Origin: an uncultured Bdellovibrionales bacterium
GTDB lineage: Bacteria > Bdellovibrionota > FAC87 > UBA2466
DNA: 39,464 bases
Direction of reading: 5' to 3'
Assembly (NCBI GenBank): GCA_937903155.1
Contig: CALCZU010000033.1
Coordinates: forward strand, 1 to 39,464
Shown: positions 7,940 through 16,008 of the stretch, piece by piece
Position numbering within the stretch: position 1 is the first letter of the stretch
Layout: every line of letters starts with the position of its first letter
Program-made: the position numbers and the translations under genes
The notes under the pieces: generated by a model
What the model saw: only the letters and a program-made list of their open reading frames with translations
Databases searched by the model: none
What the model was told of the DNA's origin: nothing

Positions 7940-8736
7940 TTCTCTTCCTTATCTAACGGAAAAAGTTGTACCGCGAGCGAGTACACGCGCTTTTTCTTTC
8001 CACTCTCCAAAAATGCAGACATTTCTCGGCGAAATCTTTTAATTGTTTCTCGAGCCTCTGGAATCTTATCGGGGTCGATGGCCATCGTCGTCAACGAAAG
8101 CTCCCGCATTTTTGCAGGGACTGTCAAAAGACTTTCTTTTGCCTTCTCTAAATTCTGCTCTAAAAACTGTCTCATGGCGGAATCGTAACCCAATGTTTCG
8201 ATGGAGACGCCCGTCGTCGTTAGCACAAATCGGCCCCCTTTTTTTTCAATTAACTTCAATTTTTCAAGTCGGGTGAGCGCTATCTTCACTTGGGCCACTT
8301 GAATGCCTAAACGCTTTGCAAGACTATCGGGTTGAGTTGAAATTTTCGGAATTTCGAGGAGGCTTAGGAGAGCATAGTAGTACCAGTTTGCGATGAGCTG
8401 AAATGTATCTGGATTTAGTTTCTCGAATTGCGAATCCGTTACACGATTGAGGTTTTGGTCTAATGGCAACTTCTCTTCAAAACGTTTGATAATCGCGCCG
8501 CGAATAAAAAGCTGAGTTTGAAGGGGATCAAATTTTAGTTTTTCAGCAAATCGAATGGCCATGGTTTGAGTCAGAGGCCTCTTCTGCGAAAAGATCTCGC
8601 TTAAAGTCGCCGGAGAAACTTTCAGTTTTGATGCAAACGATCGCAGAGAATATCTTGGGTTTCTTGATTTAAGCTCCGTAAAATACTCACGCAACTGTCG
8701 GTGGGAATCGTAGCAAGTTTGAGAGGTGCGTGACAT
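7936..8736 (-). CDS. TIGR02147-family (DUF4423) transcriptional regulator-like protein
   Basis: A 266-aa cytoplasmic protein with an N-terminal helix-turn-helix of the Xre-like type (about residues 28-62: YSLRSFASKLKVSPATLSEIFSQKRPL) and the DUF4423 C-terminal domain (ANWYYYALLSLLEI...LAKRLGIQVAQVKIALTRLEKLKLIE, then TTTMAIDPDKIPEARETIKRFRREM). This layout defines the TIGR02147 family, which is abundant in Bdellovibrio and Fibrobacter relatives; specific ligands and targets are mostly unknown. Its stop overlaps the start of the large exported protein gene (ATGA), so the simplest reading is a regulator controlling its own exported partner. A possible sigma-70 promoter lies just upstream; there is no clear Shine-Dalgarno. 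Confidence 0.88.
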   Translation of the reverse strand: MSRTSQTCYDSHRQLREYFTELKSRNPRYSLRSFASKLKVSPATLSEIFSQKRPLTQTMAIRFAEKLKFDPLQTQLFIRGAIIKRFEEKLPLDQNLNRVTDSQFEKLNPDTFQLIANWYYYALLSLLEIPKISTQPDSLAKRLGIQVAQVKIALTRLEKLKLIEKKGGRFVLTTTGVSIETLGYDSAMRQFLEQNLEKAKESLLTVPAKMRELSLTTMAIDPDKIPEARETIKRFRREMSAFLESGKKKRVYSLAVQLFPLDKEEK

Positions 8737-8747
8737 AAAAAGGCTCT

Positions 8748-8775
8748 ACCATATCTTACCCGCTAAAGCAGGCAA
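8748..8775 (-). promoter_or_regulatory. Candidate sigma-70 promoter for the TIGR02147 regulator operon
   Basis: On the minus strand TTGCCT (-35), 16 bases, TATGGT (-10), ending about 12 bases from the ATG. Each box matches 4 of 6 positions; the short leader fits the lack of a Shine-Dalgarno. Confidence 0.33.
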
Positions 8776-8807
8776 TTTTTCGTCGCCCGTTTAGAAGAGT
8801 AACAACC

Positions 8808-9935
8808 TCATCTCGCACGGTTCTGCTTTAAGATCTCCTCTACCAAACGTTCCGCAACCCATCTATTTCCTGTAGCGTTCCAATGACTGTCGGATTCAAA
8901 ATGAGGCAGAACCCCATCCTCGCGTGACCTTCTTCTAAACTCAGAATCAAAATTAACCACAGGAGCCCCCAACTCTTTAAAGGAATTTTCTGTCCAATGC
9001 ATAAACCAGTTAAAGTCTTCTGATTCTTTTCGGACATCACTTGAAACGAGAGTATTAATTAACAAAGCATGATTTTCGAACTGCGCTTCTCTTTTAATTT
9101 CACGCACGAGAGCACGAAAAAGATCGATCTCATAGTCGCTTCCGATTAAACGCGCCATTTTTTCTTTTTCGCTTTTATTTTCAGATGCACCTTTCATTTT
9201 TGCACTTACTCCGAGGGCAAAAGCGGCCACTTCCATTTCTTTTTTCGAGGTCCCTAGAGATCCTCTGAGTCTTTCAAACGCGTGCTTCATGATATAATAC
9301 GACTCAGTTTGACTAAGCGTTGCTCTAAATACCTTTTGAATCAAAGGAACAGGAGTCTCTTTTTGCGGAAGTTGAGAGATAAGATTTCTGTTATCCAATC
9401 GAAAGTCGGCAGGTTGGTAATCGTAGGCATTGTTCCAATAATCATTTGCACAAAAAAACGTTACGACCGCATCAGGAGCGATTTTTTTTCCAAACTGTTT
9501 CAAGTAACTGAGCTGTTGCGCCTGTCCATAACCGGACATTCCAATCGAAATCACCTCCCATTGGTGTCCCTTTTCCTTGGCGATTTTCTGCATTTGCTGG
9601 GAAACTTGCTCTGAAATGAGCACTCCGGCTGCCTCAATGTAGGAGTCTCCTAAAAGCAAAACCCGATAGGTCCCAGGCATTTTTGGAATGGCATGCTCAA
9701 CGTCTTTGAAGCCCCAAGAATTCGATTTAAAAGAAATATCGTAGTTCTCTGTCACCGCCCTTTGTGAAAGACTAGGGTAGTATGTCACTGGCCTATTCCC
9801 CCAATAGCGATAGACAAGATGGGGGACTTTAACGATGCGAGAAACGCCAAATTCCAAAATTAGAAAGAAGAAAGCAAATGTAATGAAAGAAACTAAACAA
9901 ACACTTCGCACGAAACTATTTTTGCGAGAAGCCAC
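8808..9935 (-). CDS. Membrane-anchored SGNH/GDSL-type hydrolase
   Basis: A 375-aa protein with an N-terminal transmembrane or signal-anchor helix (about 13-30) and an SGNH hydrolase domain outside the membrane. The four blocks are visible: GDS with nucleophile S98 (LLGDSYIEA), the Gly of block II in GMSGYG (G135), Asn of block III in FFCAND (N164), and block V with D349 and H351 in SDSHWNATG. The DxHW..xG form of block V is typical of AlgX/AlgJ-like polysaccharide O-acetyl hydrolases or transferases, so an acetyl-esterase role on an envelope glycan is plausible but inferred. The start is GTG at 9935, preceded by GAGGA with 7-base spacing. It lies 71 bp downstream of nothing on the same strand except the terminator of the small peptide gene, so it probably has its own promoter. 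Confidence 0.82.
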   Translation of the reverse strand: MASRKNSFVRSVCLVSFITFAFFFLILEFGVSRIVKVPHLVYRYWGNRPVTYYPSLSQRAVTENYDISFKSNSWGFKDVEHAIPKMPGTYRVLLLGDSYIEAAGVLISEQVSQQMQKIAKEKGHQWEVISIGMSGYGQAQQLSYLKQFGKKIAPDAVVTFFCANDYWNNAYDYQPADFRLDNRNLISQLPQKETPVPLIQKVFRATLSQTESYYIMKHAFERLRGSLGTSKKEMEVAAFALGVSAKMKGASENKSEKEKMARLIGSDYEIDLFRALVREIKREAQFENHALLINTLVSSDVRKESEDFNWFMHWTENSFKELGAPVVNFDSEFRRRSREDGVLPHFESDSHWNATGNRWVAERLVEEILKQNRAR

Positions 9936-10017
9936 CTACATTCCTCAGCCGGATATCAAAATTCGATAGGTACGTATTTAAAATCAAATTCCGGAGAGGT
10001 AAAGGAGAATTAGATTA

Positions 10018-10058
10018 AAAAAAGTGTGGCTTCTCGCTGAGATAAAACCACACTTTTC
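10018..10058 (-). terminator. Intrinsic terminator of the six-cysteine peptide gene
   Basis: AAAAGTGTGG (10020-10029) pairs with CCACACTTTT (10048-10057); the loop can fold further through TCTC-GCT-GAGA. On the minus strand the stem runs into a U-rich tail, giving a convincing rho-independent terminator 10 bp after the peptide gene. Confidence 0.8.
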
Positions 10059-10066
10059 TCAGATTT

Positions 10067-10312
10067 TTATGGTCTACAGCCGTTACTGAGCATGCAGTTT
10101 TGGTAGCAGCTAATGGGAGCTGACGAACAAGAGCTCCAGCAGTAACGTGCGACGTCATTGCAGCTTGCAGCCGAATGCGAACGTTCTTCGAAAAGAGCGC
10201 TGATGTTCTCAACTGCTAATTTGGTTTGGGTTTTCGCGCTTGCAATGGTGTTACCAAAGCTAGACGAACTGTTGATGATGATTGCCAAGGCTAAAAATAG
10301 AAATGTTTTCAT
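10067..10312 (-). CDS. Small secreted six-cysteine peptide
   Basis: An 81-aa precursor with a clear signal peptide (MKTFLFLALAIIINSSSSFG, cleavage near residue 20-26) and a compact C-terminal cysteine module. Cysteines are at 51, 58, 62, 69, 73 and 79: C-x6-C-x3-C-x6-C-x3-C-x5-C. The two CxxxC pairs separated by six residues suggest an alpha-helical hairpin clamped by disulfides. I know no named family with this pattern. Expression looks independent: a strong -35 (TTGACA) lies upstream, GGGAGGT sits 6-7 bases before the ATG, and a strong terminator follows directly. This gives a short, self-contained, probably abundant transcript. Candidate roles are a secreted toxin, an inhibitor or a surface structural peptide; none can be proved here. 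Confidence 0.72.
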   Translation of the reverse strand: MKTFLFLALAIIINSSSSFGNTIASAKTQTKLAVENISALFEERSHSAASCNDVARYCWSSCSSAPISCYQNCMLSNGCRP

Positions 10313-10347
10313 TGTTTACCTCCCATGTAATTTTTTGCCTACTTTTA

Positions 10348-10375
10348 ACTAAATTCTCATCATTTCGAGTGTCAA
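10348..10375 (-). promoter_or_regulatory. Candidate sigma-70 promoter of the six-cysteine peptide gene
   Basis: On the minus strand a perfect TTGACA (-35), 16 bases, then TTTAGT (-10, 4 of 6). The ATG is 36 bases from the -10 box, behind the GGGAGGT ribosome site. Confidence 0.5.
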
Positions 10376-10430
10376 ATATTTCGATGGACGATTACCTCAC
10401 TTTTCTCGCCTCTAATCGACTCATTTAGTT

Positions 10431-10451
10431 TTAAAAAGTTTACTTTTTAAC
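10431..10451 (-). terminator. Weak AT-rich inverted repeat ending the exported operon
   Basis: TTAAAAAGT and ACTTTTTAA are palindromic around two bases and overlap the stop codon of the 122-aa gene. AU-only stems are weak; this may serve as the end of the long operon, but the evidence is thin. Confidence 0.3.
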
Positions 10452-10815
10452 CTCGGATTTGCCGATTCAACTCGTGGCGGCGCTCGAGATATTGGTCTGC
10501 GGAGATTCTGCCAGATTCGAAGTCAGATTCGATTTGTTCGATCTCTTGCAGAAGACGCTCTTGAACTTTTAACTCGGCAGTGCTCTGCAAAAGACGCGAG
10601 TCAATCTCTGACGACGTTGCTTCGATTTCTTTGAGTGCTTGTTTGGTCTCTGCCATTTTCTCTTCCGCCGAAACAGAAACTTGATTTTTTTCTGTAGGCG
10701 TAGCGATGCTCACAATTTTTGTTTGAGGCGTTGAGGTTGCGGAGGGCTTAAAGCCCCCCGCTATGACAACGACTGCAACAAGGATGGTAGGTACAATGAT
10801 GTAACGTTTTTTCAT
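10447..10815 (-). CDS. Membrane-anchored coiled-coil protein, unknown function
   Basis: A 122-aa protein with one N-terminal hydrophobic helix (IIVPTILVAVVVIAGG, about 5-21) that acts as an uncleaved anchor or signal peptide, a Ser/Thr/Pro linker, and a long charged helix rich in Glu, Gln and Leu (about 49-120) with heptad-like spacing, predicted to form a coiled coil. No catalytic motif is seen. It is the last gene of the long minus-strand operon, starting 12 bp after the 597-aa coiled-coil gene, with GGAG upstream of its ATG. A role as an envelope scaffold or partner of the two larger coiled-coil proteins is inferred from position only. Confidence 0.65.
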   Translation of the reverse strand: MKKRYIIVPTILVAVVVIAGGFKPSATSTPQTKIVSIATPTEKNQVSVSAEEKMAETKQALKEIEATSSEIDSRLLQSTAELKVQERLLQEIEQIESDFESGRISADQYLERRHELNRQIRG

Positions 10816-10827
10816 ATCTTCTCCGAT

Positions 10828-12621
10828 TTATTTCTCAATCAGCTGGGCCTTGGTGAGATCCCCAATCGTGAGATCTGCCGAATGAAGGAAGGCAAAGCCG
10901 GCCTGATAGTTTAGGTTGATCCACGTCTGTTTCGAAATTTGGGTAATCGCTTCAGCCGATTTGGACCCAAACATCTCTCCTAGGGCACTCAAGACCAGAC
11001 CGCCCCAGAAAGTCCATGGGTTCGGGATCATCATCAAACGTTGTCCCACTTTAGTCGCACCTAATTGCTCGGTACTTAACTGAGCTTTTTCGGGTTTAAT
11101 CGGCGTTTGGTCCAAATAGGGTTGAACCGAGAAGAACAAGAGTTGTTCCTTCACTTTTTCAGCAAGCGCAAGACTCTCTTGAGCAGTCATAATGACGCCC
11201 AAAGGCTCAACTTTAATATCAAACGCCGTCGAGTTCACAAGGCGCTGAACATGTTCTTGCTTTTGGCTCTGTGACAATCCAAACCACGAAGAAGAACTTG
11301 TGATTTTATGAAAGTCGTAAAGCGATTGGTAGCTATTGTACTTTCCAGAAAGCTTCAGTTCATATTGAACAGGGTAAGTGTAATACAACGCTAACTTGAA
11401 AGTGTCTTTCGCGCCTGCGTTCATCTCCGTCGCAAGGCTTTCAGGTTCTTTCAGCGCGCAATAACCTAAGACCGACAATTCTAGCGAAAGCGCCTTGGCT
11501 CCGGTGAGAGATCCTTCGGGCTCGCTCATCGCAGCTTGCACTGCTTGGATGGGATCTTTTTTGGAATCTTCAGTCAAAGGTAAGTTCGATTTGAATTTCT
11601 TGTCTGCTCTTCCATTTTTAGCGTCATTCCATTTTGCATCCAAAATGAGTCGACCCGTGCGGGATTCAAGGGGTGAGCCTCCACGGATCTGTCCGGGGAT
11701 GAGCGCATCTACACTGGCTGTCATCGAAGGAACATACTGGAAACTATACCCAGGATTTGCAGTTTTGAGAGCTGCGAGATAGCTCGCAGGCGCAAAGTCT
11801 ACCGTAAAGGTTGTGTATCCACCGACTCTTTCCGAGTATTTTTTAAGAATTTTTTCGGACTGGGCCAACATCTTATCCAATTGATCTTGGATTCTGGTGA
11901 GCTCGTCTAATTGCACCGTGAGAGTTTTTTCGAAACCTTGTTTTCTTCCTTTAATGGAACCATGTTCAGTTTCGAGGTCATTCACTGTTCGACGCATTTT
12001 TTTGAGTGCCGCGTAAGCTTCGTCCATCTGAGATTCTTTGGCCGCAGCAATTTCGCGCGCTTTTTTTACAAGCTCTGCCAATTCCTTTTTCTGTTGAGGA
12101 TCGGTCGCTTTATCGAGTTTTCTTTCTAAAGGTTCGACTTCGTCTTGCGCCGTTCTCCATTCCGACTTTGCGGTCGTATGCTCCAACTCAATGTCGGCGA
12201 GTCGAGCGCGAGCAGGAACTAATAACCCTTCCAATTCTTCAAATTTTTGAATGAGCGTTCGGTACTTCGTTTGATTTTTTTGGTGATCGGCTTGTGCTTG
12301 ACGAAGACTTGCGACAACCATGTTTCTCGCCTTTGCGTTTTGATCCGCAATCGCAAGTTCACCCTGCACGAGATTACATTGACTGAGAGGGGATTTTACT
12401 AATCCCTGATTCACAAAAATTCCTTCCGTGGGCTTCACGTAAATCATTTTTGGATCGCTTGTATGAGGCAACATTTCCACAGGTAGCGGGCTTCCCTTGA
12501 TTTTTGGATGCACCAGCGCTGCCGGTAAGTTGGTCAAACCACTGGGCATCGCACTCGCGATTCCACAGTACGCCGCCATCAGACCCGTAAAGGCGGCCAG
12601 ATTTTTGATTGGATAGATCAT
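10828..12621 (-). CDS. Exported coiled-coil protein, downstream member of a tandem paralogous pair
   Basis: A 597-aa protein with signal peptide (MIYPIKNLAAFTGLMAAYCGIASA), a short N-terminal domain, a long coiled coil (about 90-260, with repeats such as LEELEGLLVPARARL, LERKLD and LDELTRIQDQLDKML) and a C-terminal region predicted to be beta-rich. The C-terminal segments LSLELSVLGYCAL and LALYYTYPVQYELKL have counterparts in the upstream gene product (LSMTSIVSLYTFCALN and VPVRVQYTFALW), as does an N-terminal cysteine before the coiled coil. So the two look like diverged duplicates. A hydrophobic segment (PWTFWGGLVLSALGEMFG, near 540) is absent from the partner. Its ATG overlaps the partner's stop by 4 bp. 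Not a family I recognise; probably periplasmic or surface-located and likely to pair with the upstream product. Confidence 0.72.
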   Translation of the reverse strand: MIYPIKNLAAFTGLMAAYCGIASAMPSGLTNLPAALVHPKIKGSPLPVEMLPHTSDPKMIYVKPTEGIFVNQGLVKSPLSQCNLVQGELAIADQNAKARNMVVASLRQAQADHQKNQTKYRTLIQKFEELEGLLVPARARLADIELEHTTAKSEWRTAQDEVEPLERKLDKATDPQQKKELAELVKKAREIAAAKESQMDEAYAALKKMRRTVNDLETEHGSIKGRKQGFEKTLTVQLDELTRIQDQLDKMLAQSEKILKKYSERVGGYTTFTVDFAPASYLAALKTANPGYSFQYVPSMTASVDALIPGQIRGGSPLESRTGRLILDAKWNDAKNGRADKKFKSNLPLTEDSKKDPIQAVQAAMSEPEGSLTGAKALSLELSVLGYCALKEPESLATEMNAGAKDTFKLALYYTYPVQYELKLSGKYNSYQSLYDFHKITSSSSWFGLSQSQKQEHVQRLVNSTAFDIKVEPLGVIMTAQESLALAEKVKEQLLFFSVQPYLDQTPIKPEKAQLSTEQLGATKVGQRLMMIPNPWTFWGGLVLSALGEMFGSKSAEAITQISKQTWINLNYQAGFAFLHSADLTIGDLTKAQLIEK

Positions 12622-13874
12622 TTTTTCTCCTTAGTGTCCAAGATGAGTTTAAAAGATGTCGTGATCGAATGAGGCTCGAAGTAGCCTTTGTCCGAAAAAT
12701 ATTTAGGATCGCCCGAATCCATCGTAACGCCGCCCACTTCTGATGTAGCAGAAGGCAGCGCTTCCGCGAGTTTCCAAGCCACGGGATTCAAAAGCATCGT
12801 GACTTTTCCTAAGCTGCCGCTCTCACTTTTTGCCGCAGGCGACTTCCAAAGCGCAAAGGTATATTGAACACGGACCGGAACAATAGTTTGTTTCAGCCGG
12901 TCAACCTCGTAAGTCTTATTAAGTGCACAAAAGGTGTATAGCGAGACAATGCTCGTCATCGAGAGTTCCTTTTCCAAAGGAAATTCTTCGAGAGATGATG
13001 GGGTTTCCGTTGGACCAAAAACAGTGGGGGGAACGGCAGTGGATTTTACGCTCCATTCAGGAACAAAAGCTCCGGTGGTCGCCGCCTTCGCAGTTCGCTC
13101 TCGAAAGTCGAGGTCGTCCTCGAGCGCCGGGAAGAGACTGAGGCCCAGATAATTCGCTGGCACAAGAATATCCCCTTTCTGCAAATTGAATTCTTTTCGC
13201 AAAGCTTCGGTGGTGGTTTCTTGTGGAAGTTTGAGACGTAAAGTGACCCGACCGGCGCCTTTGGTCAATCTTGCCTCGAATCCTGTAAGACTTTTTTCGA
13301 GCTTTTCAATTTGTGCCAAGCCTGCGGTTTGTTCTGCTTCAGCGCCGGTTCTTAATGTTTCGGCCTGGGCAATTTTGTCGCCGAATTGTTTTAATAACTT
13401 GTCCACGCTTTCAAGTTCTTTCTTTAAAGCCTCCTGCTTATTCTTCTCTTCACCTTCGGGCTTCTCGTTTTCAGCTAACTCACCCTGAATGCTCCTTTTT
13501 TTCTCGAGCAGTTTGAGTTGTTCTGCCCGCATCTTATCCAAATCACCTAAAAGTGCGTTTAACTGTTTTAGGCGAGCCACGGTTGCTTTGATGTGCTCAA
13601 GTCTCGCCTTCATCAAAAGCTTAAGCGTCTCTTCATATTCGGCAACGGACTCGCAATTCGTTTCATGATTTCCAAAAGCCGTCAGATTGTTTTCGGTAAC
13701 GTTGTAGACTTTGGGAATGTAATAAAACCTCCGGGACTCGAGGTGGTCGCGAAATAATTGATACTGCGGATGTTCGTCGACAATTCCCTCAGGCAACGGC
13801 CTTTTTGTGGGATACGCGGCTGCGTATTGGGAAATAATTAGAAGTAGGATAATTTTTTGCGAAATTTTTAACAT
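12618..13874 (-). CDS. Exported coiled-coil protein, upstream member of a tandem paralogous pair
   Basis: A 418-aa protein with signal peptide (MLKISQKIILLLIISQYAAA), an N-terminal segment with a cysteine (NHETNCESVAEYEETL), a long coiled coil (about 75-205; LLEKKRSIQGELAENEKPEGEE, LKKELESVDKLLKQFGDKI) and a beta-rich C-terminal domain containing FCALN. This order of signal, Cys, coiled coil and beta domain is shared with the next gene. No enzymatic signature is visible. It starts 1 bp after the stop of the 152-aa gene and overlaps the next gene by 4 bp, so expression is tightly coupled within the operon. I infer a structural or adaptor role in the envelope. Confidence 0.72.
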   Translation of the reverse strand: MLKISQKIILLLIISQYAAAYPTKRPLPEGIVDEHPQYQLFRDHLESRRFYYIPKVYNVTENNLTAFGNHETNCESVAEYEETLKLLMKARLEHIKATVARLKQLNALLGDLDKMRAEQLKLLEKKRSIQGELAENEKPEGEEKNKQEALKKELESVDKLLKQFGDKIAQAETLRTGAEAEQTAGLAQIEKLEKSLTGFEARLTKGAGRVTLRLKLPQETTTEALRKEFNLQKGDILVPANYLGLSLFPALEDDLDFRERTAKAATTGAFVPEWSVKSTAVPPTVFGPTETPSSLEEFPLEKELSMTSIVSLYTFCALNKTYEVDRLKQTIVPVRVQYTFALWKSPAAKSESGSLGKVTMLLNPVAWKLAEALPSATSEVGGVTMDSGDPKYFSDKGYFEPHSITTSFKLILDTKEKK

Positions 13875-13875
13875 T

Positions 13876-14334
13876 TTATTTCTCCGTCACCAGTTGAAAA
13901 TTGAGGCTCTTCATATCGTCGTTTCTTTCAACCACGACGCGACAATTATTTTCTTGATTTTCTGTGATACAAATCTCTGCCGGCGGATACCAGCCCTTCG
14001 TCCATTGGCTCTGTGCCACAATCAAACTTTTTCCTTTGGAATCAACGGCCATCAAAACAAGGTTTCCTTTTTCATCAGCACTCAAGCTGAACTTACTTGC
14101 CGAGCGGAAAGAATCGAATGAAACCCGCTTTAAGAGCTGAGGTTTTATTGGATCGGCGTACGACCAAGCTTCGAGCCATGCCCCTGAAAGATACCTCTGA
14201 GGCGCCATCGGATACCTGAAAATCAACCGCACCTGTTTGTTTTTAATCGCTGTCGTAGCCGCATTGACGCCCGATATGCCGATACAATTCAGCAGCAGAA
14301 TCATCGAGATTGAGAGTTTCTTTTTGTAGTTCAT
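13876..14334 (-). CDS. Small exported protein, unknown function
   Basis: A 152-aa protein with a signal peptide (MNYKKKLSISMILLLNCIGISGVNA, cleavage expected after A25). The mature part of about 127 aa looks beta-rich (QVRLIFRYP, NLVLMAVDSKGKSLIVAQSQW) with aromatic residues (WLEAWSY, WTKGWYPP) and two cysteines near the C-terminus (EICITENQENNCRVVV) that could form a disulfide. The family is not recognised. Its start overlaps the stop of the upstream 251-aa gene by 4 bp (ATGA) and its stop is adjacent to the start of the coiled-coil pair. Position and coupling argue for stoichiometric production with them. Confidence 0.68.
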   Translation of the reverse strand: MNYKKKLSISMILLLNCIGISGVNAATTAIKNKQVRLIFRYPMAPQRYLSGAWLEAWSYADPIKPQLLKRVSFDSFRSASKFSLSADEKGNLVLMAVDSKGKSLIVAQSQWTKGWYPPAEICITENQENNCRVVVERNDDMKSLNFQLVTEK

Positions 14335-15086
14335 CGTTCATCTCCTAAATCAAAACCTATTTGGACCATCTGTTCGCGGACGGACGAGTCGCTTAATCCT
14401 CGACGTTGGAAAGACGAGTGTGCGCCGCTTAAGATTGTCTTACGTATCTCTTCGTTTCTTTCGTTTTTGAAAATCTGAACGATTTCCTTGAGTTGAGATT
14501 GGGGCATCAACATCATTAAGAATCGAAAGTCGCTCTTCAGCGCAGTTGTTTCCGGTCCTTTTTCTCCATTTAAGATTCTATTTTTCAGTTTGAGAAAAAC
14601 TTTCTCGCGAGCTTCTTTGGCTTCGGAAAGTCCGGATTGAGCAACGAGTGTCAGCGCTATCAATCGCCCTCGCATCGTTTGTTCGTCTTTGAAGCGCGAA
14701 GGACTTTCATCTAACGCAGCCATCGCGAGTGAGAGATTGTGAAGCGTATCCAGCGGCGAATCCGAAAGAGCATACGAATTTTCGTTTAGACCAAATTGCG
14801 AGAGATAGATATCAAACGCCTCGGTAACTTGAGGATCGTTCAGATTTTGAAGTTTTTCAGGATGCTTAAGTTTTAAAAGCGGATGAGCTTTTTGTTTTTG
14901 CGGCAATGGAGAGGGGCTCGGCGCAAGGACGACCTTCAGCCGACCGCCCTGCACCGAGAGGGGTTCAAAATTTTCGCGGGCTACTTTGGTCGGAGTTGAG
15001 ATAGGAACCTGCGAGGATTTTTTGGATTGGACAAAACTAACAATTGCGAAGGAAACAATTGTGGAAACAATAAAAACCCATTTCAT
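14331..15086 (-). CDS. Membrane-anchored or exported alpha-helical protein, unknown function
   Basis: A 251-aa protein with an N-terminal hydrophobic helix (MKWVFIVSTIVSFAIVSFVQS), a Pro/Ser-rich linker (APSPSPLPQKQ) and then an all-helical domain (about 70-250) with repeated helical hairpins, for example LDTLHNLSLAMAALDES, MRGRLIALTLVAQSG and DFRFLMMLMPQSQLKEIVQIF. This could be a HEAT- or TPR-like superhelix, but no consensus repeat can be fixed by eye. Both ends overlap neighbouring genes by 4 bp. No cysteine is present, unlike most of its operon partners, consistent with a periplasmic scaffold role, which is inference only. Confidence 0.67.
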   Translation of the reverse strand: MKWVFIVSTIVSFAIVSFVQSKKSSQVPISTPTKVARENFEPLSVQGGRLKVVLAPSPSPLPQKQKAHPLLKLKHPEKLQNLNDPQVTEAFDIYLSQFGLNENSYALSDSPLDTLHNLSLAMAALDESPSRFKDEQTMRGRLIALTLVAQSGLSEAKEAREKVFLKLKNRILNGEKGPETTALKSDFRFLMMLMPQSQLKEIVQIFKNERNEEIRKTILSGAHSSFQRRGLSDSSVREQMVQIGFDLGDER

Positions 15087-15994
15087 TTTTTGCTCCCTGC
15101 TTCGAGCGGAATGGAGTGATTTTCAGGAACTTGACCATTAAATGCAATGCAACTCGCTAACTGCGAAGTAAAATTATCTGGTTTAATTTCATTCGACAGG
15201 CCGAGAGTTTTGAAGTGAGCTAAAGCAAGAGCCGCCGTCCAAAAGTCGATATCGGTCGAGGCAGGCCCTTGGTCCGAGTTGAGCGCTTGAGTCCATACCC
15301 CAATGGAAACGTGCTGTTCGAATTTTTTTCCTTCTAACTGCGCTTTTTTATCAAAAAACGAGTTTCGTCGGGAATCTGCATAGAAAGCATTTTCTTTATC
15401 CATGTAAATCATCGGGGATAGAAACACCCAAGAATTTTTGAATACTTTTGATGAACTTACCCCCGCTCTAGCGATCACATCGGAAGCTGGACGAAAAAAC
15501 GCGCCAGCTACAGTTTCTTCAACATCATGAGGACTAATGGTGGGCAATACCCATTTCCTTACGAAGCCCAAGTAGCTTTCCTGAGCGATTGTGGTGTCTA
15601 GCACTGATGATCTGACACAGTCATAAACCTTCTCGGACAGAATTCTTTTTACGAACTCTTCATATGCATTATTTAAAAATTTCTTCGTGGTTGAATTGAA
15701 ATCTTTTGAAGTGCAGAGGTGATACAAAATACGTGTTGGATCGTTAGCACGATCCGAACTATCGCCCGTAATCCCTGGGATTCTGTGCTGCGCGGCTTCG
15801 TAGCAATCAAACTTATCCATGCTCGCGTAAGCGTCATCAGGCAATCCTTCTACGCCATTTTTTTCCGCGGCCAAGCAAGGAGTAAAGACGCTCGTGACAG
15901 CTGTCGCTAGGAGGTAGAAAGCCCATCTTGCGGTACTAGCTGTCGACAACTGAAACATTTTTTTCGTCAGTTTTGGGTTCGGTTGCATTTTCAT
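15083..15994 (-). CDS. Exported protein of unknown function
   Basis: A 303-aa protein. The start at 15994 gives a long N-region before the hydrophobic core (WAFYLLATAVTSVFTPCLAA, about 24-43); internal ATGs at residues 3 and 13 are alternatives, the latter giving a more typical signal peptide. No start has a strong Shine-Dalgarno (AAGGCGA before the first). The mature protein has few cysteines (DKFDCYEA, YHLCTSKD, VYDCVRSS, ASCIAFNG), which could form two disulfides. No family is recognised. It follows the Hint gene after a 63-bp gap that contains a perfect 11-bp hairpin, and it overlaps the next gene by 4 bp. The hairpin may reset expression between the first two operon genes and the rest. 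Confidence 0.66.
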   Translation of the reverse strand: MKMQPNPKLTKKMFQLSTASTARWAFYLLATAVTSVFTPCLAAEKNGVEGLPDDAYASMDKFDCYEAAQHRIPGITGDSSDRANDPTRILYHLCTSKDFNSTTKKFLNNAYEEFVKRILSEKVYDCVRSSVLDTTIAQESYLGFVRKWVLPTISPHDVEETVAGAFFRPASDVIARAGVSSSKVFKNSWVFLSPMIYMDKENAFYADSRRNSFFDKKAQLEGKKFEQHVSIGVWTQALNSDQGPASTDIDFWTAALALAHFKTLGLSNEIKPDNFTSQLASCIAFNGQVPENHSIPLEAGSKK

Positions 15995-16008
15995 TCGCCT
16001 TTTTTGAA

